Below are positions 7,425 to 14,417 of a stretch of DNA of 27,990 nucleotides, in pieces; the first letter of the stretch is position 1, and every line of letters begins with the position of its first letter. The stretch comes from Pseudomonadota bacterium (GTDB lineage Bacteria > Desulfobacterota > Desulfovibrionia > Desulfovibrionales > Desulfovibrionaceae). The notes below the pieces were generated by a model. It was not told the DNA's origin and searched no databases. It worked only from the letters and a program-made list of their open reading frames with translations. The position numbers and the translations under genes were made by a program. The stretch covers positions 1 to 27,990 of the forward strand of contig JAEWCY010000157.1 of NCBI GenBank assembly GCA_023390395.1, in the 5' to 3' direction.

Positions 7425-7475
7425 ATGTATGCCATGCGGTACAGTTCTTATAAAACGCTTTCGCGGGGCTCAACG

Positions 7476-7664
7476 TCATTTCGAAACCCGCCTCGTGCCG
7501 CGCAGCGGTACGCCTGCGGCGCACCCTTCACTGCACAACGTCTTTGGCCACACGCCGCCACCACCCAAGCCCATGACCGGCGGGCGCAGGCGGCATTCCC
7601 CCTCTGCCGGGTCAGAACCTGGCACCCAAGCCGCGCACTTGCCACATAAAACTACAGCGTTCAT
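7476..7664 (-). CDS. Small Cys-rich, zinc-ribbon-like phage-type protein (third of three)
   Basis: 62 residues. Cys7-x2-Cys10 followed by Trp13, then GECRLRPPV with Cys24, a WPKT segment at 39-42, and Cys44 and Cys48. This CxxC..W...GxCR..P....WP....C layout resembles small zinc-binding proteins common in phage genomes, whose function is generally unknown. The ATG overlaps the TGA of the preceding gene (ATGA), implying coupled translation. The C-terminus is basic. Assignment as zinc-binding is inference from Cys spacing. Confidence 0.62.
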   Translation of the reverse strand: MNAVVLCGKCAAWVPGSDPAEGECRLRPPVMGLGGGGVWPKTLCSEGCAAGVPLRGTRRVSK

Positions 7665-7843
7665 TGGCGCTCACCCTCGGCTTCCTGCCCGCGCGACGAA
7701 AACTTCAAGCAACACCCAGAAGTTGTAACCACTTCGTCGCGCCGGTACGTATGGCCGAAGCAATAGCCGATGCGCTGCTTTCCTTCAATACGTGAAAAGT
7801 GTTCACACATTCCGCAATTTTTGGGAATACGTTCATCAATCAT
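7661..7843 (-). CDS. Small Cys-rich, zinc-ribbon-like phage-type protein (second of three)
   Basis: 60 residues. Cys10-x2-Cys13 is followed by EHF, then GYCFGHTYR with Cys28, and SGCCLKF with Cys44-Cys45. The pattern CxxC-x-HF ... C ... C-C-x2-F is shared with the 54-aa neighbour and loosely with the 62-aa neighbour. The start overlaps the end of the 54-aa gene, and its stop overlaps the next start (ATGA), so the three form one tightly coupled unit. A structural zinc site is likely; partner and function are unknown. Confidence 0.62.
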   Translation of the reverse strand: MIDERIPKNCGMCEHFSRIEGKQRIGYCFGHTYRRDEVVTTSGCCLKFSSRGQEAEGERQ

Positions 7844-8000
7844 TGGTTTCTTCTCGCTTCTTAAACTGGTGGCACGTGCAATGACCGGGTAGCAATGTGT
7901 CGATCGGTTGCATATCAGGGAATTTAACGCATAAGCCAGTCAAAGGCGTTGTGTCGGCGGGGATGAAATGGCGGCAATCAGTGCAGGTGTTGTGTGTCAT
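7836..8000 (-). CDS. Small Cys-rich, zinc-ribbon-like protein (first of three)
   Basis: 54 residues. It begins MTHNTCTDCRHF and ends GHCTCHQFKKREETND. Cys6-x2-Cys9 with RHF, then GLCVKFP with Cys24, then Cys41 and Cys43 with a trailing QF. This is the same ordered pattern as the next gene (CGMCEHF ... CFGH ... CCLKF), so the two look like diverged duplicates. It overlaps the 60-aa gene start by 8 nt. Too small for most gene callers. The Shine-Dalgarno is poor (AT-rich leader), which lowers confidence; the shared Cys pattern and overlap argue it is real. Confidence 0.6.
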   Translation of the reverse strand: MTHNTCTDCRHFIPADTTPLTGLCVKFPDMQPIDTLLPGHCTCHQFKKREETND

Positions 8001-8018
8001 GGTTTATATTCTTTATAA

Positions 8019-8071
8019 GCCCGCTGCAATACCTCGGGGCGTCAACCGTAGTTTTCGGCATTGCAGCGGGC
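8019..8071. repeat. 12-bp perfect inverted repeat between capsid and Cys-rich genes
   Basis: GCCCGCTGCAAT (8019-8030) and ATTGCAGCGGGC (8060-8071) flank a 29-nt spacer. It stands 43 bp after the capsid stop on the minus strand. A T-rich stretch but no clean U-run follows, so it is at best a weak terminator. An mRNA-stabilising hairpin or attenuator between structural and small genes is possible. Confidence 0.6.
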
Positions 8072-8114
8072 GAAACGGCAGCGAGGAGGTAAACGCCGCC
8101 GCCGTTGTTTGTCG

Positions 8115-9314
8115 CTACGCGGCGATTTTCAAGAGCTTGAGCGCGGCAGTGTCCACAAGATTGCCCGACACACGCTTGCGGGCGTCAAACAGGACGAACG
8201 GCCGAGCCGTGAACGGGTCGCGCAGAAGCGTTTGGTTTCGATCCACGACCGTATAGGCGCTTTTCATATCGCCGTAGGCAACGGCGTAGGCGTCGGCCGC
8301 GATGTCGGGCCAGTCGCCGCACTCGACGACCGGAGAACCGAGCAGCATTTGCGGCTGCCCGGGGGCAAGCGACGGCTGCCACAGGAAGGCCCCTGTGCTG
8401 TCTTTGAGCTTCCGTACGACGGCCAGCGTGGCGCTGTTCATCAACCAAACCGCGTTGGCGCGGTACTCGGGCTTGAGCGAGTATTGCAGGGTGATGAGCC
8501 CGTCAGCCGTGATGGTGGACGCGCTGCCGCTGTTGAGGGCCTGAAGCTGGCCGTAGGTGCGGCTTTCGTCAGGGTCGGTGCTGACGGTGGCTGCGAGGAT
8601 GCCTCGCGGCTGCTTTACGCCAGTGCCGGCGACGAAAGCGGCACCTTCGGCGCGGGCGTAGGCTTTGGCGATTTCAGCGACCAACCATGCAGCGCCGCCC
8701 ATGGCGTCGGATTCCCACCACGCGGAACAGGAAATCAACGCGTTCAGCTCGGCGTCGGGGAATTCGACGGCCACAAGGCCCGGGGCGGTCGTCGCGCTCC
8801 TGGCATCGCTTTCACCCACCCAGGACGTGCCGGCTCCGGTCGGACTGAAGGGCTGCGTGAACTTGCTGTGCGCGGTCGTGATGCTGACCACGTTGGCGAC
8901 CTGCCGGATGGGGGAGAGCTTCTGCACCTGGGACATGATCGTGCCGGCAAGCTCGTTCGGCACGATTACGGCACCGTCGCCGGCTTCCGTGATGGCACCA
9001 TAAATGCCCAGGTCTTCGACGCGGCCGGTGCTCATGAAGCGGCCGAGGTCGCGCAGGGCGGTAGAGGTGGTGGGATCGCCGGAGGAGGAGGCGGGGTTTT
9101 CCCCCCGCTGGAGGTGGCCGGCGGTCGCGGCCAGCACGGCATCCATGCGCGAAAACTGCTCGTCGATTTCGAGGATTTGACGTTCCAGGGCGTTGAATTC
9201 CTTCTCCTTCGCGGGGGTCCAGGCTTTGCCGCCGTCGCTTTCACGAGTCATCGCCTGCATCTGAGCGACAAGGGCGGCGCGCTTTTCACGCGCTACAGTG
9301 GGATCAAAGGTCAT
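8115..9314 (-). CDS. HK97-type major capsid protein
   Basis: 399 residues from the ATG at 9314 (GGAG 9 nt upstream); an in-frame ATG 5 codons earlier (9329) is possible and directly abuts a hairpin CGGCG-TTTC-CGCCG (9330-9343). Residues 1 to about 100 are charged and helical (the scaffolding-like delta domain). The capsid fold follows: GAVIVPNELAGTIMSQVQKLSPIRQVANVVS as the N-arm and spine-helix entry, then TSWVGESDARSATTAPG, PDAELNALISCSAWWESDA, EGAAFVAGTGVKQPRGIL, and the P-domain/A-domain elements WLMNSATLAVVRKLKDSTG and LLGSPVVECGDWP. These are hallmarks of the HK97 capsid family. Full length, no frameshift. No protease, portal or scaffold gene lies nearby, so maturation would need a helper's protease or none. 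It is the only structural gene in the element. Confidence 0.9.
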   Translation of the reverse strand: MTFDPTVAREKRAALVAQMQAMTRESDGGKAWTPAKEKEFNALERQILEIDEQFSRMDAVLAATAGHLQRGENPASSSGDPTTSTALRDLGRFMSTGRVEDLGIYGAITEAGDGAVIVPNELAGTIMSQVQKLSPIRQVANVVSITTAHSKFTQPFSPTGAGTSWVGESDARSATTAPGLVAVEFPDAELNALISCSAWWESDAMGGAAWLVAEIAKAYARAEGAAFVAGTGVKQPRGILAATVSTDPDESRTYGQLQALNSGSASTITADGLITLQYSLKPEYRANAVWLMNSATLAVVRKLKDSTGAFLWQPSLAPGQPQMLLGSPVVECGDWPDIAADAYAVAYGDMKSAYTVVDRNQTLLRDPFTARPFVLFDARKRVSGNLVDTAALKLLKIAA

Positions 9315-9524
9315 TGCTTGTTTCTCCATCGGCGTTTCCGCCGGGTTAAATTGTGGCCTGGCTGGTATTTTCAGAAATTTTGCGGCGGTTGCGGAGCTTT
9401 GCGGTTTTTGAGCTGCGGGTTGCGTCGCGGTGGGACTTCCCGAGCCCCGCTTTCAGTGCGGATGCCGCCGCCCACCCTAGGAGCGCCCGGCGCGACACTT
9501 TCCGGCCCGCGTAGGTCGGAAATT

Positions 9525-9812
9525 TTAATCTGCCCAGTTCTCGACGGGTGTGGTTTGGTGCGCGAGGTTTTCCGCCTTCACGCTCAAGTCCACCGGCTCG
9601 TCGGCGGCCACTAGCCGACCTTCGCGCCGGTCAAAGGACGCCAGATGCTCGGCGAGCCCGATCGGCGTCAGCTCCTCAAGCAGGGCTAGGCCGGCTTCAA
9701 CCACATCGCCCTGGAAAACGTCATGTTGTGCGGCCAGAATCTTGATTTTGTACGCGGATTCCTGGCGCAGTGTTACATGCGGTCGGCCGCGCGTAGCGCG
9801 AATTTGTGGCAT
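9525..9812 (-). CDS. Ribbon-helix-helix-like DNA-binding protein
   Basis: 95 residues from the ATG at 9812, which has a perfect AAGGAG 8 nt upstream; the frame continues upstream to 9866 without a better start. The N-terminal half, RGRPHVTLRQESAYKIKILAAQHDV then VVEAGLALLEEL, has the strand-helix-helix layout of RHH (CopG/Arc) repressors, with the basic-start beta strand expected to enter the DNA major groove. The C-terminal half is acidic. It is 195 bp upstream of the capsid gene on the same strand and divergent from the 189-aa plus-strand gene, so it may regulate the shared intergenic region. RHH assignment is by pattern only. Confidence 0.6.
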   Translation of the reverse strand: MPQIRATRGRPHVTLRQESAYKIKILAAQHDVFQGDVVEAGLALLEELTPIGLAEHLASFDRREGRLVAADEPVDLSVKAENLAHQTTPVENWAD

Positions 9813-9834
9813 ATTTTTTTCTCCTTTTCGATGC

Positions 9835-9862
9835 ACAATAGCATAAAATAATTTTTGGTCAA
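9835..9862 (-). promoter_or_regulatory. Putative promoter of the RHH-like gene
   Basis: On the minus strand TTGACC (9857-9862), 16-nt AT-rich spacer, TATTGT (9835-9840). The expected start of transcription is close to 9828, about 16 nt before the ATG and just ahead of the AAGGAG. Moderate match. Confidence 0.42.
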
Positions 9863-10157
9863 GCACTACGTCATAATTTGTCTGTAGTACCGTTTTATAT
9901 GGCTGTTTTACAGTGTAGCGTTGAGGTATTGCGGCGGGGTGGCGGCCCGCGCGGGCCGGGATGGGCAGATGGATTTTCGTCTGTTGGGCGTGGATGCGGC
10001 CCCGGCGACGGCGAGGCGGTTATCTGTGCCGTCCGCATGAAGAATATTTATTGTTTTATTCCATTATATCAGAATATTGTCTGTGATGATGTGGATTGTT
10101 GACAATTCAGTCGATTTATGGAATAGGATTCTCAAAAAACCAAACGGAGTCATGGTG
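9863..10157 (+). promoter_or_regulatory. Divergent control region with candidate promoter for the plus-strand gene
   Basis: Non-coding between two divergent genes. A consensus TTGACA at 10099-10104 is followed after 19 nt by TAGGAT (10124-10129), a loose match, placing a start about 20 nt before the ATG at 10158. The middle (about 9925-10030) is GC-rich and the ends are AT-rich. This is where a transcriptional switch between the leftward and rightward units would sit. Confidence 0.38.
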
Positions 10158-10727
10158 ATGGAAAAAGAGCAAATTGGCGAACCGGATTCTAAAAAACGAA
10201 AGGGGCGGCCCAGTTCGATTAATCCAGAGCTTCTGAATCACATTCATCGTGTACACCCTGAAATTAAAACAAAGCGAGGGCTGTATCAGAAAATGTATGA
10301 ATACATCGCCATTCGCGCCCTAGGGTTTCTCAAAGAGGGCCAAGTCGTAGAAAATCACCCACTTAAATGGCTTTGCGATTATACGAATGAAGGAAAAAAG
10401 GGAGCGATTAAATCAAGTATCTTAGCTGAATTAGGTCGGTTTGAGGATGAGCAAAAAATGTATAAAGTTGCATTAGGCATTTGTCAAAGCGAACCACCTG
10501 CTCAGGTTGCAGTTTATCAAATACGAGAAGTTAGGACAGGCAGAAAGCCGAGTGGAAGTGTTTTGGATTTGAGCGATGAATTAATATCTGTTATAAATAT
10601 TTTTTTGGCGAAATATGGAAACGCTACTCATCAAACAGTGGTGGATGCGTTAGAGCTAGTTATGGCATTAGTAATGGAGTCAAAAGAACGCGATGAAAAT
10701 CAAGTCGTAGAACAGAGCAAGCAGTAG
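10158..10727 (+). CDS. Element protein of unknown function, basic N-terminus
   Basis: 189 residues from the ATG at 10158; GGAG is 8 nt upstream, while an ATG at 10152 is too close to it. The only plus-strand gene of the element and distinctly AT-richer than the host genes. The N-terminus carries SKKRKGRPSS, an AT-hook-like basic patch, followed by INPELLNHIHRVHPEIKTKRGLYQKMYEYIAIRAL, which looks helical and could be DNA-binding. No transmembrane segment. The C-terminal 60 residues are acidic and helical (SVLDLSDELISVINIFLAKYG). Not recognised. Its divergence from the rest and its position near the iteron region suggest a replication or regulatory function, as inference only. Confidence 0.68.
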   Translation: MEKEQIGEPDSKKRKGRPSSINPELLNHIHRVHPEIKTKRGLYQKMYEYIAIRALGFLKEGQVVENHPLKWLCDYTNEGKKGAIKSSILAELGRFEDEQKMYKVALGICQSEPPAQVAVYQIREVRTGRKPSGSVLDLSDELISVINIFLAKYGNATHQTVVDALELVMALVMESKERDENQVVEQSKQ

Positions 10728-10990
10728 GGCGCTCATAGTGCCGTGACGAATCCTCACTATCCCGATGCAGAAAAAGCCTTCAATTTCGACAGCGCGAATG
10801 TTTGGGGGCGCGTTCGGTCTAAGGGTGCGAAGTTCCAAAGTTTTTTACCGCCCATGGCCTGTGCGGCGATTCCTGGGCCGTTTTCCCGTCGGACGGCCTA
10901 CGAATCAAGGCGGGGCTGGAAAACGCAACCTACGCCACCCTACGAGGCCGTGGTGTAGCGCGGGACGGGCGGCGTGGCCGATCCAGGGCA
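10728..10990. other. Non-coding spacer before the iteron region
   Basis: Short overlapping plus-strand frames exist but lack Shine-Dalgarno sequences and family resemblance. A hairpin CTACGCCAC (10930-10938) with GTGGTGTAG (10950-10958), nine pairs including one G-U, is visible. Together with the following iteron segment this makes a 570-bp gene-free stretch in an otherwise compact element. Confidence 0.5.
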
Positions 10991-11270
10991 GGGAGGGTGA
11001 TTGCCACGGTAAACCGTGGCATTGCCATAGTGGATTTTCAAATCTATGGCAGCCGCAAACATAGACGTGGCGCGGCTTTTTGGCCTGTCTGCCATACTTG
11101 CCACACTTTCAACCTCAACTCTTCCAGAAGATCACAAGAGAATTTTCTACCCGAATTGAAAAAAATCTATGGTAAGTATGGCAATCCTCTGAAAAACCGC
11201 TCCACGTCTACGTTTGCGCTGCCACGGTAGCCCAAAAAAAGGGTGGCAGACCGTGGCAATTTGCCATGGA
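10991..11270. repeat. Iteron cluster, candidate replication origin of the element
   Basis: Eleven copies of the core TGCCA/TGGCA fall in about 270 bp, at 11002, 11017, 11023, 11047, 11090, 11099, 11179, 11220, 11244, 11254 and 11262. Most extend to TTGCCA(C/T)(A/G). Some pair as palindromes: TGCCACGGT (11002-11010) with ACCGTGGCA (11013-11021), and CCGTGGCAA with TTTGCCATGG (11251-11269). Two are tandem, TGCCATACT and TGCCACACT at 11090-11107. An AT-rich stretch free of the core separates the two groups (about 11110-11170). It lies directly 3' of the helicase gene, comparable to the P4 layout in which repeats bound by the alpha primase-helicase flank its gene. Confidence 0.68.
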
Positions 11271-11297
11271 TCGGCCACCCCCTCCTGCTTTAGGCGG

Positions 11298-13154
11298 CTA
11301 TGCGACCTCCGGCCAGTCCAGGTCCGCCGCAGTAGCAGCCATGAACTGCTCGAACCCCTCCCGGCAAAGGGGCAGGGGTGGAAGATCGAAGCCCTTGCGC
11401 CGCTGGCCGCCTCTCATGAGCCTGGACGGCTCCACGCCGGTTAGTTCCTTGAGCCTGCGCCCGAAGGCTATGTCATCCGCCGCCCGCTTCCCGCTGCCTT
11501 TGAGCGAGTCCAGGTACGCCTTATACATGTCCTGCGTGACATAGAAGCAGCGCTCCTGCATCCAATTAGGGGAGGCGTGGCCGTCGACGGTATCGTCGCA
11601 TTCCATGGTGCATTCTATGTTCGTAGTAGCTCCACGATGCAGTACGCCGTACCACCATCGGTCTACAGTCGGTAAGGATTCCAGCTTTTGTGCTATCAAC
11701 GCTCGCGTGCTCGGTGCCTGCCGAATATCAACCTCACTGTAATCCCACTCCAAAAGCGTATGATAAAGCTCGGCCGCGCCGCCATTCTCCATCTGTTCGT
11801 TAAGAGCATTGTAGTATGGACGATCTTTAACATGTGAAGTGCCACAATCCAAAACAACAAAGCGCCTATCGTCTGACTCTGCCGGGACCATCCACTTTTC
11901 ATTGCTTGTGAATATGATCCGCAAGTAGCTAGGCAAGCTGATCGGATTAACGCCCTTCTGCTCAAAGTCAAGTGGTGATTCTGTGATAAGAGCCTTCAAT
12001 ACCCCAGCTATCCTTCTATCGCCGCTCCATATCGCTTCATCTGCATTAATGAAAACCTTGTCCATCAAGTGCGAGTTGAAACGTCCTGTCAACCGATCTC
12101 CGGTTGAAATCTTCATGCTATGCACAGTTCCTACGATAGCCTGAATCCATTTTGTTAGCGTGCCTTTGCCACAACCTTGTGGTCCGCGTATAGCGATTGC
12201 AGTCCCCGGCTTATCCTCGCCCGGCTTCTGGATCATGTGTGCCAGCCACGCCATGATGTATTGATAGAGCCTTTCATCTCCATCGCAAATAACATCACGC
12301 ACGTGTTCCAAGTACATGCGGCATGATGCACCTTCAAAGCGTTTCAAGCGTTCCGCACGGAATCCACGAAAAAGATTAAAGTATCCAGGGACAGGTTTTG
12401 CAGGATGAGGAAAGAAACCTACTCCCTCATATTTTTTTCTGTCCCTACTTGACAACCAAATCGGTGCAAGCGGCGTATATATCGGGTTGCCGTCATTGTC
12501 TGTTTTTCCGGTTGCAACTACAACTTCCGCATTCCATTCACGAAATGCACCAAGTCTTTGAAACGTGATGGGTTCGCCATCTTCACTTGGAGGGTTTATT
12601 TTTAGCACAAATGTATCTTTCCCGACTTTCACATGACTGTGCAGCCGGTTTATGTCGCGTATTCCTTCCTCTACACTGCCGTAAACATCTTTTAGAGGAC
12701 TGTAGTCAATTTCTTTGTCTGCAAAAGGGCAAGTGGAGCAGTCCAGCCCCGGAAGGTAGGAACGATTGATGCCGCAGTCGAATATAGCGTTGTACGCCCA
12801 TTGCTCTTTGAAGTGTTGTACCCGCTTGTCGGCGTCGTCGTACTTTAGACTTCCCTCAAATGAAACAAGCCAATCCCTTTCGCGGTCAACTGCTTCATCA
12901 AGCGTAGCTCCAATAATCTTGTAATATGGAATTTTTACCATCGTCACAATCTTATTGAAGTTGACCGTTGTGCTGTCGCCGTAGTCCATTCTTTCACGGG
13001 CAAGGTAGATACATGGCGGTTCTGAGCTTGCGAAGGCTTCGCAGAACTGCTGCTTCTTTTCGTCTGACCATGAAGTAAGGGGCTTGCGTCGTTCGCTCGT
13101 GGTTTTGGCCCGCTCCGTTGCTTTGGCTGTCAAGTCATGTATCGTCGCGCTCAT
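11298..13154 (-). CDS. SF3/D5-like replicative helicase
   Basis: 618 residues. Walker A is GPQGCGKGT (residues 324-332), and Walker B is VFINADEA (367-374). A polar sensor segment, RIIFTSNEKWMVPAES, and the arginine-finger region DDRRFVVLDCG follow, the order found in superfamily 3 helicases of phages and plasmids (primase-associated, D5-like). The first 310 residues have no ATPase motif; they contain a Cys group (DCGINRSYLPGLDCSTCPF, residues 126-143) that could bind zinc, and a WLSSRDRKKY segment. The C-terminal 100 residues may be a winged-helix DNA-binding part (VDGHASPNWMQERCFYV ... RRLKELTGVEPSRLMRG). It overlaps the primase stop by 4 nt (ATGA), so the two are coupled. Expected to open the iteron region just downstream of it. 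Confidence 0.88.
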   Translation of the reverse strand: MSATIHDLTAKATERAKTTSERRKPLTSWSDEKKQQFCEAFASSEPPCIYLARERMDYGDSTTVNFNKIVTMVKIPYYKIIGATLDEAVDRERDWLVSFEGSLKYDDADKRVQHFKEQWAYNAIFDCGINRSYLPGLDCSTCPFADKEIDYSPLKDVYGSVEEGIRDINRLHSHVKVGKDTFVLKINPPSEDGEPITFQRLGAFREWNAEVVVATGKTDNDGNPIYTPLAPIWLSSRDRKKYEGVGFFPHPAKPVPGYFNLFRGFRAERLKRFEGASCRMYLEHVRDVICDGDERLYQYIMAWLAHMIQKPGEDKPGTAIAIRGPQGCGKGTLTKWIQAIVGTVHSMKISTGDRLTGRFNSHLMDKVFINADEAIWSGDRRIAGVLKALITESPLDFEQKGVNPISLPSYLRIIFTSNEKWMVPAESDDRRFVVLDCGTSHVKDRPYYNALNEQMENGGAAELYHTLLEWDYSEVDIRQAPSTRALIAQKLESLPTVDRWWYGVLHRGATTNIECTMECDDTVDGHASPNWMQERCFYVTQDMYKAYLDSLKGSGKRAADDIAFGRRLKELTGVEPSRLMRGGQRRKGFDLPPLPLCREGFEQFMAATAADLDWPEVA

Positions 13155-13960
13155 TGCTTCACCTCGTTTTTAGTAACAGCAGGTAAAGCAATGAGGCGCG
13201 GTTTCATGGCCATTGTTTTAATCTGTTCCAGAGTTAAGCCACCCTCTTGTACCTCATGCAGGTGTAAGGGAATCTTGTGGACACCGCCTTTCAGCTTTCG
13301 CGGTATATTAGGAATACGGTATAACTGCCCAAGTCCTGTTTTGTAGATGCCGAGGTCCAATGTCTTGAGCTTTTTTCCAAACTCCGTCACCATTTCTTTA
13401 TATATGTGGTGCAGGATATTTGATCCATCTTGTGTTCCAAGAATGGTATTGAAAATAGTCGCGTGGAACCCTTTGCCGCCACTGTAGTAAACCGGCACCA
13501 CGTTTGGATTCACGCCATAGGATGGCAGTAGTTCGAACAGTAGCTTGCGCAGGTCTTGCAGTGCTGGCGTTATATCGTCTTGGGCGGCGTCAAAGTCTAA
13601 GTGCCAGTGGCCGTAGCGAACAATATCGAGGTTTCTTGGATCACTCGCTGGAAGCGGGTCTTGCTCAAATCCATGGATGGAAAAATACATTGCACCCACA
13701 GACGCAGCGTCAACAGCGATGCGACTGGGATCATACTGCACGTGATGCCAAGTCGCTTTTTCTTGCTCAATTTTGCATAAGTACCATTTCGCGTTGCGGG
13801 GGATGAAACGATCATTGTGCTTCCAGAGCCATTCGAAGGCCTCTTGACTTATGTAGGGATGGCCGTTATTAAGGGCATGAAACTTTTCCTGCCAAGGCTT
13901 TTTTGCAGCGCCGGCCGGGGCCGCCACCCCGATGCCGGCGCTTTCCTTTTGAGTCTCCAT
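13151..13960 (-). CDS. Archaeo-eukaryotic-type primase (PrimPol-like small subunit)
   Basis: 269 residues from the ATG at 13960. Catalytic signatures are in order: WHLDFDA with Asp122 and Asp124 (metal ligands), YYSGGKGFHATI with Ser160 to His166 (the sxH nucleotide-binding motif), and LDLGIYKTG with Asp202 as third acidic residue. GQLYRIPNIPRKLKGGVHKIPL is the conserved segment after it, as in AEP primases. The first 22 residues are Ala/Gly-rich and unstructured. An extension to 14011 is open but overlaps alpA. It starts 4 nt after the alpA stop and its own stop overlaps the helicase start, giving an alpA-primase-helicase operon. In P4 the primase and helicase are one protein with a Toprim-type primase; here they are separate and the primase is of the AEP class. 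Confidence 0.87.
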   Translation of the reverse strand: METQKESAGIGVAAPAGAAKKPWQEKFHALNNGHPYISQEAFEWLWKHNDRFIPRNAKWYLCKIEQEKATWHHVQYDPSRIAVDAASVGAMYFSIHGFEQDPLPASDPRNLDIVRYGHWHLDFDAAQDDITPALQDLRKLLFELLPSYGVNPNVVPVYYSGGKGFHATIFNTILGTQDGSNILHHIYKEMVTEFGKKLKTLDLGIYKTGLGQLYRIPNIPRKLKGGVHKIPLHLHEVQEGGLTLEQIKTMAMKPRLIALPAVTKNEVKQ

Positions 13961-13964
13961 GGTT

Positions 13965-14222
13965 TTACGCCGCCTCGCAATCCACGCCAAAGCTCTGCAA
14001 CAGCGCTGCAATATCCTGGCTGCGCCATGCTGAAATCTTCGCGGACAGCTTTATGGGGCTTGGAAACCGGTTTTCCTTAACCCTCTTCCACAGTTCGGCC
14101 CGACTGATCGGGACATACAACAGCACTTGTTTTTCTCTGAGCAAATGTGGCGTTGAAAGCGGCAATGTGGCAGTTGCTTTGCTTGAAACAATTTTCGACT
14201 TGCTGCGGCACACGGTACTCAT
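13965..14222 (-). CDS. alpA: AlpA-family regulator / excisionase-like HTH protein
   Basis: 85 residues. The winged-HTH-like core, VPISRAELWKRVKENRFPSPIKLSAKISAWRSQDIAALLQSF, matches the AlpA/excisionase layout: recognition helix, RFPxPxKL turn, then xAWRxxDI helix. AlpA proteins switch on integrase or excision of P4-like elements and PICIs. A GGAGG lies 8 nt before the ATG and a near-consensus promoter stands 30 nt upstream. First gene of the operon with primase and helicase. The N-terminal 30 residues (Ser/Thr/Lys-rich) are not part of the fold. Two GTGGC sequences at 14146-14170 resemble the iteron core but lie within coding sequence. Confidence 0.8.
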   Translation of the reverse strand: MSTVCRSKSKIVSSKATATLPLSTPHLLREKQVLLYVPISRAELWKRVKENRFPSPIKLSAKISAWRSQDIAALLQSFGVDCEAA

Positions 14223-14251
14223 TGCGTAGACCTCCGGTTAATTTTGACTAT

Positions 14252-14280
14252 TCTATACACAAAAAAGCCGCAGAGGTCAA
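14252..14280 (-). promoter_or_regulatory. Promoter of the alpA-primase-helicase operon
   Basis: On the minus strand TTGACC (14275-14280), spacer of exactly 17 nt, TATAGA (14252-14257). The transcript would begin near 14245, leaving a leader of about 23 nt that holds the GGAGG. The two hexamers and spacer length are identical to those of the host tRNA-Ala promoter at 16023-16051, which suggests strong, host-RNA-polymerase-driven expression unless repressed. Confidence 0.7.
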
Positions 14281-14417
14281 CGTGGGGCTGTTTTTGTATG
14301 GGGGGATCGGTTTATATGGCACTTTATTGCAATCTCTCCGATCGGGGAGGGGAGGCAGTGCGGGGCTTGGATTGAAGGAAAGTCACATAAAAACCGATGG
14401 GCGCGTAAAACCGGGCA

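Larger units (their letters stand above)
7038..7475. other. AT-rich non-coding region inside the element
   Basis: No convincing gene. The only minus-strand frame (7105-7299, 64 codons) is low-complexity, lacks a Shine-Dalgarno and has no family resemblance. The region holds the 7100-7116 palindrome, a bidirectional terminator (7349-7377) and an 11-bp inverted repeat (7387-7424). It separates the left cargo pair from the Cys-rich gene cluster. Confidence 0.55.

Noticed and set aside
10743..11064. Overlapping plus-strand frames of 71 and 99 codons before and within the iteron region
   Set aside because: No ribosome binding sites and no recognisable domains; the repeat structure explains the region better.
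13961..14011. Seventeen-codon N-terminal extension of the primase
   Set aside because: It overlaps the end of alpA, is Arg/Cys-rich and unlike the primase; the ATG at 13960 follows the alpA stop by 4 nt.
14146..14170. Two GTGGC sequences as further iterons
   Set aside because: They lie in the coding part of alpA, only partly match the consensus, and two such short words are not remarkable.
11298..14222. AEP primase plus helicase as a defence or retron-like system
   Set aside because: Context (integrase, AlpA, att sites, iterons) is that of a replication module; no nuclease, reverse transcriptase or effector is present.
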